From Roseiflexus sp. (GTDB lineage Bacteria; Chloroflexota; Chloroflexia; Chloroflexales; Roseiflexaceae), in NCBI GenBank assembly GCA_017743475.1, contig JAGHYV010000001.1, positions 186,001 to 250,000 of the forward strand: 64,000 nt of DNA, written 5' to 3'. Below, piece by piece: positions 55,458 through 64,000 of the stretch; the stretch's first letter is position 1; each line of letters starts with the position of its first letter. Position numbers and translations under genes: made by a program. The notes under the pieces were generated by a model. The model saw nothing but the letters and a program-made list of their open reading frames with translations. It ran no database searches and was not told the DNA's origin.

Positions 55458-58027
55458 TTACCTGATCGTCAGCGGTAGGAACACCTGGTACGGCTGCACC
55501 TGGATGGTCACCTGCACTTCCTCTGACCAGACGCCTTCATTGTCCCTGGCGCGGAACGTGATGATGTGTTCGCCGAATGCGAGGGAGGCCGCCAACCTGG
55601 TAAACTGACGCTCGGTGCTCAAGACGCCGTCCCGGTTCGAGCGCCATTCGTAGGCGACAATTTGCGGGTCATCCCCTTCTGCATCGTTGTCTGCTGCCCC
55701 CCCTCGAACGTCAGGGTCTGGTCGGGATACACGACCACGCCGCCGCCCGGATAGCCCGGAATGATATAGACAATCGACACACTTGGTCGGCCTGCATCGG
55801 CGACGGTCATCTCCGGCGGCGGTTCCGGTTCGCCGCTTGCCAGCGGGACGACCTCCTGCGCGTGTTCGCCGCTTTCGAGGTAGGGATCAACCTCCTCTTC
55901 CGGCAGCGGCGCTGGCGCCAGCGGCGCGATGGTGTCCGGCAGCTTATCGTCTGGATCAGGCGGTACCGTCGGCGCAGCCGCTTCGGCCGAGTCGGAGACC
56001 TCCATTTCCCAGAGCGAATAGCTCCACTGCGTGCCTCGCGCCACTCCACGCATTCGCACATAGCGGGCCGTGGTCGCGGGGAATTGGATCACCTCTACAC
56101 TGCCTCTGCCGTTGTCGGTCCAGAACACATTCCGCCAGTTTCGTCCATCGGTGCTGACATCAATACCGTATCGCCTGCCATAGGCATTTTCCCAGCGAAG
56201 CGTGACCGTATCAATCGTGCGTTGGCTGCCCAAGTCGACATAGATCCATTGCGGGTCTCCAAACCACGACGACCAGCGGGTGTCCAGTTTGCCGTCGAAG
56301 GCGTTGGCCACATTCAGCCATGGCCATTCACTCGATGAAGCATACGCGCGCTTGCCAAGAGCGTAATTCGGCGGATTTTCCATTCTCAGGCGGATTCGGT
56401 AGGCGCCGGTCGTCTGGTGTTGATAGGAGCGGGCTTTGACCCGGTAGGTGCCGTTGCTCGGCAGCACCGCAACCAGCCAGGCGTTGTTGTCCGTCCTGCC
56501 GCCGTTATCATTGGTGGCGATCCGCGAGCCGTTCGGGTCGTACAACTCCAGGAAACTGTCCAGGTTGCCGTCGGTACGGTTCATCCGAATCCAGACAATC
56601 CGCCCGGCGATGCCGGTGAAAACGTATGCGTCCTCATCAGTTTGCGGCGTGATCCGCCCGTCCAGCCAGCGGTCGTGTTCCAGCCAGCGGTTGTCGTCGG
56701 GGTCACGACTGCCAGCTCCGGCGATTACGCGCAGGGTGTAAGCGCCCGTCTGATTGTTGATCGCCTTCGCCTCGATCCGATAGCGTCCGGGATCGGGCAG
56801 GCGCACTATCAACTGCGCATTCAGAGAACCAGCGCTATTGTTGTCAAGCGCCAGCAGCGCGCCGTTAGGCCGGTAGATGGACAGGTAGGGGTCAAGACCG
56901 CCGGATGTGCGGATCATCTCGATGGTCACTTCCTGACCGGCAGCGCCATCAAGGTAGTAGTCGTCACGCGGCTTGGCGCTGGTGATTTCCGCGTTCACAC
57001 TCTGACCGGGGGACACCAGCGTGATGGGGGAATTATCCGAGGTGATCAAGGCTCTGAGGCACAACGATTGGGCGCCTGGCTTAGAAAAGCAGTTGTTCCT
57101 GCCCAGGGTGTACCTGGAAATGACGGTGCCGACGATGTTTTCACGGATGAAACGTCCATTTGCCCACCGCCCCACCGAGAAGTGGAGATGCGGTCCAGTG
57201 CTCCAGCCGCATGCACCCTGATAATTGAACCGATTGTAGATAATCCCCAGACGTTGCCCCTGGCGAACCTGCGTTTGTCGCGGCGTGAGATGGCTCGCTG
57301 AGTTTTTATCAAGATGCAGGTATTCGGTGGCGTACCCGTCCCTGTGGGACAGAATAACCTGCACTTGAATGTGATCAACGCACTTGTGTTCCACGCGCCT
57401 TTCCGCTGCTGCTACGACTTCACGCTAGTCGGGAGGAATAGCAAACAGCGGCGCCAGATCGATGGAAGCAGCGTTGATCCAGTGCGGTCCCTGGGTATAC
57501 ACCCATTGCTGCCCCTCCTTCCATGGCCATTTCAGATTGAGCGAGCCGGGCAACCCTTGCGGCGCGAGCGGCGCCGCGTCGTCGTGCACGCCAGCCTCAC
57601 GGGCGAGCTGCGTGAACGTCTCCGTGCCTTGCACTGCGCCGCGCCAACCGGTCGCCTCGCGCCGCAGCACAACCAGCGCTGTTGGAAACTGGAGCAGCGA
57701 TTCATACCGCTCCGGTAACGCTTCCGGTCGCATGACGACGGTTGCGATCGTAGCGGTGCCGTTGTTGAGGAGATCCAGCGAGGTCAGGATCAGGCGCCGG
57801 TCATCACCAGGGAGGATGTCGGCAGGACGGCGGCAGAGCGCCTCCGACGCCGCGTAATGCAGGTCGGCGGGCCAGGGGAGCGTCGTCTCCACCAGGTTCA
57901 CCTGGTCACAGGTCTCGTGTGCGATGCCCACTGCTCCGGCCGACGCATAGCCGAACGGGATGATGGCGCTAACAAAGAGCGCTGTGAGCAGCACAACAAT
58001 GAGTTGCTTGAGGTGATGGTTGTACAC
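55458..58027 (-). pseudogene. Secreted M23 peptidase with PPC and discoidin domains, broken
   Basis: One gene in three pieces. A signal peptide (LIVVLLTALFVSAIIPFGYA) and the first part of an M23 (LytM) domain run to a TAG at 57425-57427 within PPD*REVVAAAE. The same frame goes on with ILSHRDGYATEYLHLDKNSA and the HxH site STGPHLHFSVGRW. Two PPC-like domains follow (SLDPYLSIYRPNG-type; GNLDSFLELYDPNGSRIATN), then an F5/8 discoidin domain (NYALGKRAYASSSEW, FGDPQWIYVDLGSQRTIDTV). At a run of seven G (55696-55702) the frame is lost; ADNDAEGDDPQIVAYEWRSN, a PKD/Ig-like end, continues to QVFLPLTIR and stops at 55458. It would act on cell-wall peptides outside the cell. Confidence 0.8.
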
Positions 58028-58070
58028 AACGTGCCTCCTTGTGGTACAGTGACGGTGCGTATCGCTGCGC

Positions 58071-58172
58071 GGTTATCTCCATGGTGTCGTTGGTGCGTCC
58101 AACACAAAAGACGCACTGCGAGCATTACTCTAGACGAGCGCGGTTCTCTCCGTGGTGTCGTTAGTGCGTCCA
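58071..58172. repeat. Pair of 34-bp direct repeats
   Basis: CGCGGTTATCTCCATGGTGT at 58071 and CGCGGTTCTCTCCGTGGTGT at 58139, each followed by CGTTxGTGCGTCCAAC. They lie in the leader between the two secreted-protease genes. Confidence 0.65.
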
Positions 58173-58186
58173 ACGCCGACGCCGCA

Positions 58187-60771
58187 CTATCGCACCACCA
58201 GCGGCAGGTAGACCTGCTGTGGCGGCGACAACATCGGCGGCGCCTCGACATCAACCGGTTCCTCCGGCGGCAGCGCCACGATCCCAAAGTAGTCCTTTAG
58301 AAACTCGTCCTAGACCCCGTCCGCTGTGAACTGAAACAACTCGTGGTTGATGTAGCGAGTGTACGCCTGCGCTCCAGACCGGGGCGGGAAATAGATGCTC
58401 ACCCCGTGCGCCCCCTCCAAATCCCAGAACACCTCCTGAAACGCGCCGCTCTGATGGCGCTCGGCGATCACAAAGCCGCCGCTCCGCACCGCGTCCATAA
58501 CCCCCTGCGCCGCCCCCCGCACCGCGCCATCGGGCGCGTAGTCCCGCACCTTCTGCGCCAGGTGGTACAGGTCGAGATACTCGTCATCGTCAGTGATGCG
58601 GTAGAACTCGCGCGAGTCGAACTTCTGTGCGGCGCTGCGCGCGTTCCGCACGGCGTTCCTGACGCTCTCATTGGCGAGATTGGCGCGCAACGCGGCGGCG
58701 AAGGCATCCGTCGCCTGACGGACAGCGTTCGCCTTGCTCAGGTCGAGCGCCGAGATGGTGCGCGGATAGCGGTTCACCAGAGCGGGATGGGTGAAGTACG
58801 TATCGACCACTCGCCGCGCCAGCTGGCGCGGCGTGGTGGAGGCGGTGACGCTGGTGGCCAGGTCGGCGAAAGCATACGGCGCCGCCGGGTCCGCCGTGTC
58901 CGCTGCACCGCTGAGCTGCGCGGGCAGGTAGGCAGCATAGGCGAAGACCGACCAGCCCAGGTTTTGCGACGCCACCAGATAGTCGGCGTAGTCTTTCACC
59001 TGATAGGCGTGCTCCAGCAGCGCCATCAGGCAGGCGTCATAGTGCAGCACGTCAATCTTCCGCTGCCCGTCGTTGGTCGCCGTGCGCAGCGCCGCGCGCA
59101 GTTCGGCGGGGCTGAGAAAATCTTTGCGATTGGTCGTGGGATCACGGTTGGTGTCATCGTAGGCGATCCCCTGGGTGCCCAGCCCGTGGTTGGCGATGGA
59201 CAGGTAGTAGTGCTGCGCGGGATAGGTGGCGCGCGCCCAGAGAATGAAGTCGCGCAAAGTTTGCGGGTCGCCGGTGTTGACTTCGCCCAGGTGCCATCGA
59301 TTGACATTGAGAGTGTAATTGCCGCCAGGCTGAACGACAAAGCGCCAGGAGTCGCCAGAGCGGTCGCTGTCGAAGAGGACGACAATCGTGACGTTGGGGT
59401 TGGCAGGTTGCGCCTCCAGGTGCCGCACAGCCCTTTGCAGATGGGTGTACAGATTGTTGTCGCCAGCCAGGTAGAGCATAAAGGTCCAGGAAGTCTGCGC
59501 TGGCGGCGGGATGGGTGTGGCGGTTGGGGATGGGGATGGCGTCGCCGTCGGCGATGGCGTCGCATTGTCCGCCCTCGCCCACTCCAGCGCCAGGGTCGCC
59601 ATGCCCTGCTGATCCCAATGCTCAAGCAGCAGCCGATGGTAGCCCGCCGACAACTCAAGGTTGACCTCACGGGTAAGCGACTGCGGCTGCCAGGACTCGA
59701 ACACCAGCCGGTCATCGACCCAGAAACGGACGCCGTCGTCGGCGCGGACGGTGAAGCGGTAGCGTCCGGCAGTCGGGAAGTTGACATAGCGCATCAAGCG
59801 ACTGTGAAATGGTCGGCGGGGATGGTCGCTGCCGGTTGCCCGGCCCACGACCGGTTCAGGAACATCTCGGGCGCGTGCTCAACGTGCAGCACCGGTCCGG
59901 CGAGCCAGTCATTGGCGAAGAACTCGCCGCGCCAGGCGTTCAGGTATTCTGTCCCAAACGCCTAGATGCGGTTATTGCCGGTATCTGCCACGTAGACGGT
60001 GCTGTCGGGCGCAACGGCCACGTCGGAAGGATTGCTGAACTGCCCGTCGGCGCTGCCCTGCGACCCCCACGTGCCTAGGAAGGTTCCACTGGCGCTGAAG
60101 TGCTGGATGCGGTTATTCCAGTAATCCGCTACGTAGACAGTGCCGTCGGGCGCCACCGCCACGCCGGAAGGTCTGCTGAACTGCCCATAGCCGCTGCCAA
60201 ACGCCCCCCACGTACCGAGGAAGGTTCCGTCGGCGCTGAAGCGCTGAATGCGATGGTTGCCCGTATCTGCCACGTAGACCGTGCCGTCCGGCACCACCGC
60301 CACGCCGTCAGGAGAGCTGAACTGCCCGTCATTGTAACCCTGCCGCCCCCACGTGCTGAGGAACTCGCCGGTGGCGCTGAAGCGCTGGATGCGATGGTTG
60401 CCCGTATCCGCCACGTAGACCGTGCCGTCGGGCGCCACTGCTACACCCTGAGGATTGTAGAACTGCCCGTCACTATAGCCATACACTCCCCACCCGCCGA
60501 GGAACTCGCCGGTGGCGCTGAAGCGATGGATGCGGTGGCTGTCGCTGTCCGCTACGTAGATGGTGCCGTCGGGTGCCGCCGCCACATCGGAAGGTTTGTT
60601 GAATTGCCCGACCGTTGTCTGGGCGCCGATAGCAAACTGGAAGACGCGGTAGGGGAGCGTCTGCTGTGCCAGCGTTGTCTCACCGGAGCTGCCGGTGAAG
60701 GGAGCAGAGACCAACGAGGTCATCACCAGGAAGAGTGCGCACACGAGTGCAATGAGTCTTCGCGGATGCAT
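58187..60771 (-). pseudogene. Secreted NHL-PA14-clostripain (C11) protease, broken
   Basis: The signal peptide (LIALVCALFLVMTSLVSAPF) is followed by five NHL beta-propeller repeats of the form FSxPxGVAVAPDGTVYVADT-GNHRIQRF. A TAG at 59962-59964 interrupts NNRI*AFGTEYLNAWRGEFF; the frame continues into a PA14 domain. One base is lost near 59803 (FTV|RLMRYVNFPTAGRYRFTV). A Thr/Pro/Ser-rich linker leads to the C11 protease: TSWTFMLYLAGDNNLYTHLQ, catalytic His in SIANHGLGTQG and Cys in VLHYDACLMALLE. A second TAG (58310-58312) cuts TADGV*DEFLKDYFG, and the tail ends QQVYLPLVVR at 58187. C11 enzymes cleave after Arg/Lys. Two stops and one shift inactivate it. Confidence 0.82.
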
Positions 60772-60947
60772 GGCAAACTCCTGTCAGTGCTGCAACCTGC
60801 GCCTGGTGCGCCACGTCGCAGCGGTGATGCAGCAGGGCGCACCGGGCAACGCTTACGATGAATATATCACCCCCTTTTCGGTTTTTTTTGGTTCTATTTG
60901 TCATAATAGATGAAAGTAATGTCATCTGTGCAGCGCCGCGCGGCGCT

Positions 60948-60981
60948 GGTAGTGATTGTAGTGCGGTAGTGATTGTAGTGC
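60948..60981. repeat. 17-bp perfect tandem duplication
   Basis: GGTAGTGATTGTAGTGC twice in a row, in a gene-free stretch (60772-61859). Confidence 0.85.
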
Positions 60982-61127
60982 CCTGTGTTCGATTTTCTTT
61001 TCGGTTAATCAGATGAAAAAAGTGTCATTTCATGCAGTGACATGCATTGCAGCAACGGCACACTCTGGTGGGCTTCGCCCCACGGAGCCGGAATAGACTG
61101 TCGATCAGCGTGAGGGTTGCTTGATGA

Positions 61128-61258
61128 ATAGAACACGGATCGGCACAGATGTGACGGATCAGTGCAGATCAAGGAAGAAAAACATCGGTGGCAATCCGTT
61201 ACATCCGTGTGTATCCGTGGTTCATTCCCAAAGTGCACACGGATCGGCACAGATGGTA
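61128..61258. repeat. CACGGAT-family repeat unit
   Basis: AGAACACGGATCGGCACAGA, an A-rich middle with ATCCGTTACATCCGTGTGTA, and TCCGTGGTTCATTCCCAAAG. It is of the same family as 55100-55392. Confidence 0.7.
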
Positions 61259-61415
61259 ATGGTTTTGAGATCACATCCGCTATTGTCGGCGCAGGCGGGC
61301 TTCGTCTCGTGTAGCCGAGGGTTTATAGTCGAAATAATCCGCCATGGCCTGAGCAGGTGGGCTTTGCATTCCACAGCCGAGGGCTTTAGCCCAACGGCAA
61401 GGGTGCATACCGGAC

Positions 61416-61518
61416 TTAATGCTCAATCTCCATGAGCCCGACGTCACAAGGCGCATACCAATATTAAATGCTCAATATGAGCCCCACGGCTCGTTCGGTA
61501 TAGCGGATTTAATGCTCA
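61416..61518. repeat. AGCCC/GCTCAAT repeat, contains the inverse of 40936-40974
   Basis: Bases 61480-61518 are the exact reverse complement of 40936-40974. TTAATGCTCAATCTCCAT near 61416 also matches the inverse of 40927-40944. Further GGGCTTTAGCCC-like units occupy 61290-61400. Confidence 0.8.
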
Positions 61519-61544
61519 TCATCTCTATGAGCCCGACGGCAAAT

Positions 61545-61640
61545 AGACCACGGATGAGTATGGATAAAATAAAAACATCCGTGGTAATCCGTTACATCCG
61601 TGTGTATCCGTGGTTTATTCCCAAAGAGACCACGGATTGA
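61545..61640. repeat. CACGGAT-family repeat unit
   Basis: ACCACGGATGAGTATGGATA, AAACATCCGTGGTAATCCGT and TATCCGTGGTTTATTCCCAA. It is nearly collinear with the unit at 61128-61258. Confidence 0.75.
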
Positions 61641-61759
61641 CCTGGCGCAGGAAACGCCGAACGTGCCCGATCAAAAACCGATCGGCAACGCCATAAGGTC
61701 TCGATCACAGAATCGTAAGCGCCGTTCCCTTTTTATCCTACCATGCGATCCCCGTTCAG

Positions 61760-61794
61760 GCGCGCCAGAAAAGGACTTTCGGGGCGCTTTTTTT
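61760..61794 (+). terminator. Intrinsic terminator-like hairpin upstream of the SSB-like gene
   Basis: GCGCGCC pairs with GGGGCGC (one mismatch) across 14 nt, followed by seven T. Its position inside the longer open frame supports starting the next gene at 61860, not 61743. What transcript it ends is unclear. Confidence 0.55.
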
Positions 61795-61859
61795 ATTATG
61801 CGACAGTTGCTATGCTATGCCTGTCATTCGGCTATATTCGACCCGACAGGGAGCCTGCA

Positions 61860-62702
61860 ATGAGCGAAGCGACTTCTCAACCCAACACCTACCACGCCGC
61901 AGCCGTCGGCATTCTCGATGTTCCGTCCACGAACCGCCAGAACCTGCACCGCCGTCCGCACCTGCGCATGACGGGTCCGCTCGGCGGCGACTTTCGTCTG
62001 CCGATCCGGGTCATGCGTGAAATTCCCGGCAGCGAACTTCTTGATCACGCGCACCACGGCACACGCCTGCTGATCGAAGGGCGTCTGGAGTGGAACAAGT
62101 CGTCCGACGCCGCTGCACTGCTCCCGACGCTCATCGCTGATGCAGTGCGTCCTGTGACCCCTGATGACGAAGAGGGGTGCGATGTCTGCCTGTGCGGTGA
62201 AGTCACCGCCCCGGCGCGCATCCGGCGCCATCCGTTGCGCCCTGGCATTGCAATGGCGCACGTGACCCTTCGCGTTCAGATACCACGCACGCGCGCAGCA
62301 AGTCGCGCAGTGATCACCGAAACGGTAGGAATTCCGGTCGTTATCCCGCTCAACCATCCCGACGCGCCAGCGCTCCTGCGCCCCGGCAACCGCGTCCTTG
62401 TCGAAGGGTTGCTGGAACAGGCGCCGTTGCCCCGCAACGGACCAGAAGTCGATCAGGCGCTAGCAGACCTTGATGAAACAGCAAAGCAGCGCGCCACATG
62501 GACGATGACGCCAGAAGAAACGCGCGCAGCCGAGCGCGACTACACCCGGCGCCGCTGGGAGGCGACCCACACGGTCATCTATCGGGTCGTTGCAGGATAT
62601 GTCGAGTTATTGAACGGTGCGCCCGCCACCATCCGCGAGGCGCGTGAACTGCGCCGCGCCGAACTTCAGCGTCGCGCGCAACGACAGCAGTCGTCGTCAT
62701 AA
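61860..62702 (+). CDS. SSB-like protein with two OB-folds
   Basis: 280 residues from the ATG at 61860 (SD GGGAG). The first half reads GDFRLPIRVMREIPGSELLD then GTRLLIEGRLEWNKS; the second reads IAMAHVTLRVQIPRTRA then RPGNRVLVEGLLEQAPL. Each ends in the (R)VLVEGxL strand characteristic of single-stranded DNA-binding OB-folds. A helical, Arg/Glu/Gln-rich tail replaces the usual acidic SSB tip. It could be a plasmid/phage-type or accessory ssDNA-binding protein. It opens an accessory block at the right edge. Confidence 0.65.
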   Translation: MSEATSQPNTYHAAAVGILDVPSTNRQNLHRRPHLRMTGPLGGDFRLPIRVMREIPGSELLDHAHHGTRLLIEGRLEWNKSSDAAALLPTLIADAVRPVTPDDEEGCDVCLCGEVTAPARIRRHPLRPGIAMAHVTLRVQIPRTRAASRAVITETVGIPVVIPLNHPDAPALLRPGNRVLVEGLLEQAPLPRNGPEVDQALADLDETAKQRATWTMTPEETRAAERDYTRRRWEATHTVIYRVVAGYVELLNGAPATIREARELRRAELQRRAQRQQSSS

Positions 62703-63225
62703 ATCGTTGGTGACCGGCGGTCGGTTGTCCGGGCCGCCGAGACTAGGCCTGCCCACCAACTCCCCTCCCTTCCTGGCGAGACGGTCGGCTGGCTTCGTAT
62801 CACCGGCCCGATTGGGGCCGGCAGCGAGAACCTCGCTGCATTGCACCCTGACAACCCCATACCATATCTGGCTTTCTGATGCGCGTTGACGCGCGACTGA
62901 CGCATACGCCTTCAGAAAGAACATCAATGGCGCGCCACGCGCCGATTTCCTTCTCGTTCCTCTGTCGGTCACCGGTCGGTTCAGCCACGACGCCTCGCGC
63001 GTCACTCGTATCCGCTGCGCCGCCCGGCGGCGCACCCGTATTAGGAGGAAACCGCCCCCATACGCTTACCGTGTGGTGCGGCGCCACGACCATCACGCGG
63101 CAGCACAACGCTGCACCATGTCTACTTGCCCCCCGCGCGGGACACACCAGCATTCTGGAGTGTCCCGCACGGGACATAAGGAACGTCGGTGTGCTCTGCG
63201 CTCCTGAATTCAAAAGGAGACAGCA
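62703..63225. other. GC-rich gene-free region with several palindromes
   Basis: 523 bp without a convincing ORF. Short palindromes include CGCCGCCCGGCGGCG (about 63018), GGCGCGCCACGCGCC (about 62931) and TGTCCCGCACGGGACA (about 63161). It ends with AAAGGAG before the ATG at 63226. It may be a long structured leader or a recombination/transfer-related region. Confidence 0.4.
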
Positions 63226-63660
63226 ATGATCCACGGCGTTCCAGTGTTTCCCACTGCTTTTCCGAATCGTTTCGTTCTGGGTTACCCGGATAAAAACATC
63301 CGTACAGCTATGGATGTGCCGACGGACAGAGTGTTCTTTGAATTGCTCTGCCACGGCTCATGGCCCGATACGAACGGCAAAACGTATGCTGTTCCGTTTG
63401 TGACTGCATCCCTCCGGGGCGAACCCATCGATGCTCAGAAGTTGTTCGATATCATCGTCACCCGCCGTGAGTATCGCCTGGGACAACCCGTGCGTCTGCT
63501 TATGTGTTGGGTGGGATACGGTCCAGACTCGCTGGCACAGCAACTCGCAGACCTGCTGGGAACCGTTGTGCTGGCGGCAAATGAGCGCATTTTAGCGGCA
63601 ACGTTTGAGCCAATCAACGGCGGCGTCTGGCTCACGTTTACCCCACGCTGCTGGAAGTAA
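63226..63660 (+). CDS. Uncharacterised 144-residue protein
   Basis: It starts 6-7 nt after AAAGGAG. The N-terminal half has RVFFELLCHGSWPD. The second half, GQPVRLLMCWVGYGPDSLAQ-QLADLLGTVVLAANERI, resembles the LLxCxxGxGxxSxAQxLAxxLGxxVxAP pattern found in C-terminal domains of some polymorphic-toxin and secreted adhesin proteins (from memory). Here it is a free-standing protein without signal peptide. A strong terminator follows. Confidence 0.65.
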   Translation: MIHGVPVFPTAFPNRFVLGYPDKNIRTAMDVPTDRVFFELLCHGSWPDTNGKTYAVPFVTASLRGEPIDAQKLFDIIVTRREYRLGQPVRLLMCWVGYGPDSLAQQLADLLGTVVLAANERILAATFEPINGGVWLTFTPRCWK

Positions 63661-63696
63661 TCTCGAATCTCGAACGAACTGGTACGGAGACGTTAC

Positions 63697-63728
63697 AGGA
63701 GGGGCGGGTTGCTGACCGCCCCTCCTCC
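63697..63728 (+). terminator. Intrinsic terminator
   Basis: AGGAGGGGCGG pairs with CCGCCCCTCCTCC across GTTGCTGA, followed by TTC; 37 bp after the stop at 63660. Confidence 0.7.
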
Positions 63729-63826
63729 TTCATATCAGCAACGGTGAATTCAGGGTGCGATCACGACAATCGGTTCAGGGGGAGATAACTGGAGCAGACG
63801 TAGCGATCAATACCGGAGGAATATCC

Positions 63827-64000
63827 ATGTACTACGCCGATCTCCAAATACGTGGTTTACCAGCAAGCGGTCGTGATACACCGCTCTGGCGGTCGGCTGG
63901 CTCGACTCGCTGTTTCCTTACACGATTGGTCCAACACCATCGGCATTTCAGGAGCGTCTGCGCGAGCACTGCGCGTGCGGCGTCTACGAGCCGATGCTTG
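63827..64000 (+). CDS. Partial gene at right edge, probably frameshifted
   Basis: ATG at 63827 with GGAGGAATATCC just upstream. The frame gives MYYADLQIRGLPASGRDTPL, but near 63870-63880 the next frame reads more naturally: YTALAVGWLDSLFPYTIGPT, then FQERLREHCACGVYEPML to the edge. A 1-2 nt indel near 63873 would join them. The family is not recognised; the gene continues beyond the window. Confidence 0.45.
   Translation, partial: MYYADLQIRGLPASGRDTPLWRSAGSTRCFLTRLVQHHRHFRSVCASTARAASTSRCL

Noticed and set aside
934-59964. Reassignment of TAG to an amino acid
   Set aside because: TAG is the natural end of several intact genes here (for example 15024-15026 and 39695-39697), and the affected genes also carry frameshifts. 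Pseudogene decay is the simpler reading; it is kept only as a low-cost check.
58343-59965. 540-codon plus-strand frame opposite the clostripain-like gene
   Set aside because: The minus strand carries the protease motifs. The plus frame is only open because of the antisense codon pattern; its openness does not outweigh the interrupted real gene.

Overview
The window reads as chromosomal DNA of a filamentous phototroph of the Chloroflexota, most likely Roseiflexus. This is an inference from protein style, secreted-protein architecture and dispersed repeats; the window holds no 16S rRNA or photosynthesis gene. Base composition is moderately GC-rich. Genes lie on both strands in short operons, often with ATGA overlaps, and there is an unusually high load of decaying genes and dispersed repeats.

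Layout. 0-7.8 kb: a broken accD-accA pair, a GT39-type membrane glycosyltransferase, a full-length transposase-like ORF that lacks the catalytic acids, and an M16 peptidase. 7.88-8.34 kb: RNase P RNA with an extended -10 promoter and a terminator. 8.4-17.8 kb: cell-surface polysaccharide genes (MFS transporter, secreted glycosidase-like protein, methyltransferase, GT4 transferase, polyprenyl sugar-phosphate transferase, DUF2142-like membrane protein). 18-26 kb: class III aminotransferase, lysA pseudogene overlapping a K+/H+ antiporter gene, Tpx peroxidase, and a 7TM-PAS-STAS sensor. 26-32 kb: HerA-like ATPase remnant, second GT39 protein, Mrr-like fragment, and a multi-GAF histidine kinase. 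32.3-40.8 kb: a peptide/nickel-type ABC transporter operon with one binding protein, two permeases and two consecutive pairs of ATPases.

40.8-49.9 kb: repeats, uma2 and chbG remnants, pdxH, a GT4 glycosyltransferase, a LysM lipoprotein, a short strongly promoted transcript with three alternative pairing segments, rplY (ctc), lexA, an M42 peptidase pseudogene and a dead IS. 50-55 kb: TPR-like membrane protein, GH18 protein, zincin, ECF sigma factor, phoU and acylphosphatase. 55-61 kb: repeat arrays and two large secreted multidomain proteases (M23-PPC-discoidin; NHL-PA14-clostripain), each broken by stops and frameshifts. 61.8-64 kb: an accessory segment with an SSB-like double OB-fold protein and two genes of unknown function.

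The main discoveries are: (i) the transporter's solute-binding protein (32298-34259) carries the family's C-terminal half before its N-terminal half, with both halves complete, which is a circular permutation; (ii) a ~150-nt transcription unit at 45545-45730 with consensus-like promoter, perfect Shine-Dalgarno, 14-codon ORF, three mutually exclusive pairing segments and an intrinsic terminator; (iii) a ~105-bp MITE-like repeat with terminal inverted repeats present in three copies; and (iv) a transposase-derived ORF kept open without its DDE residues.
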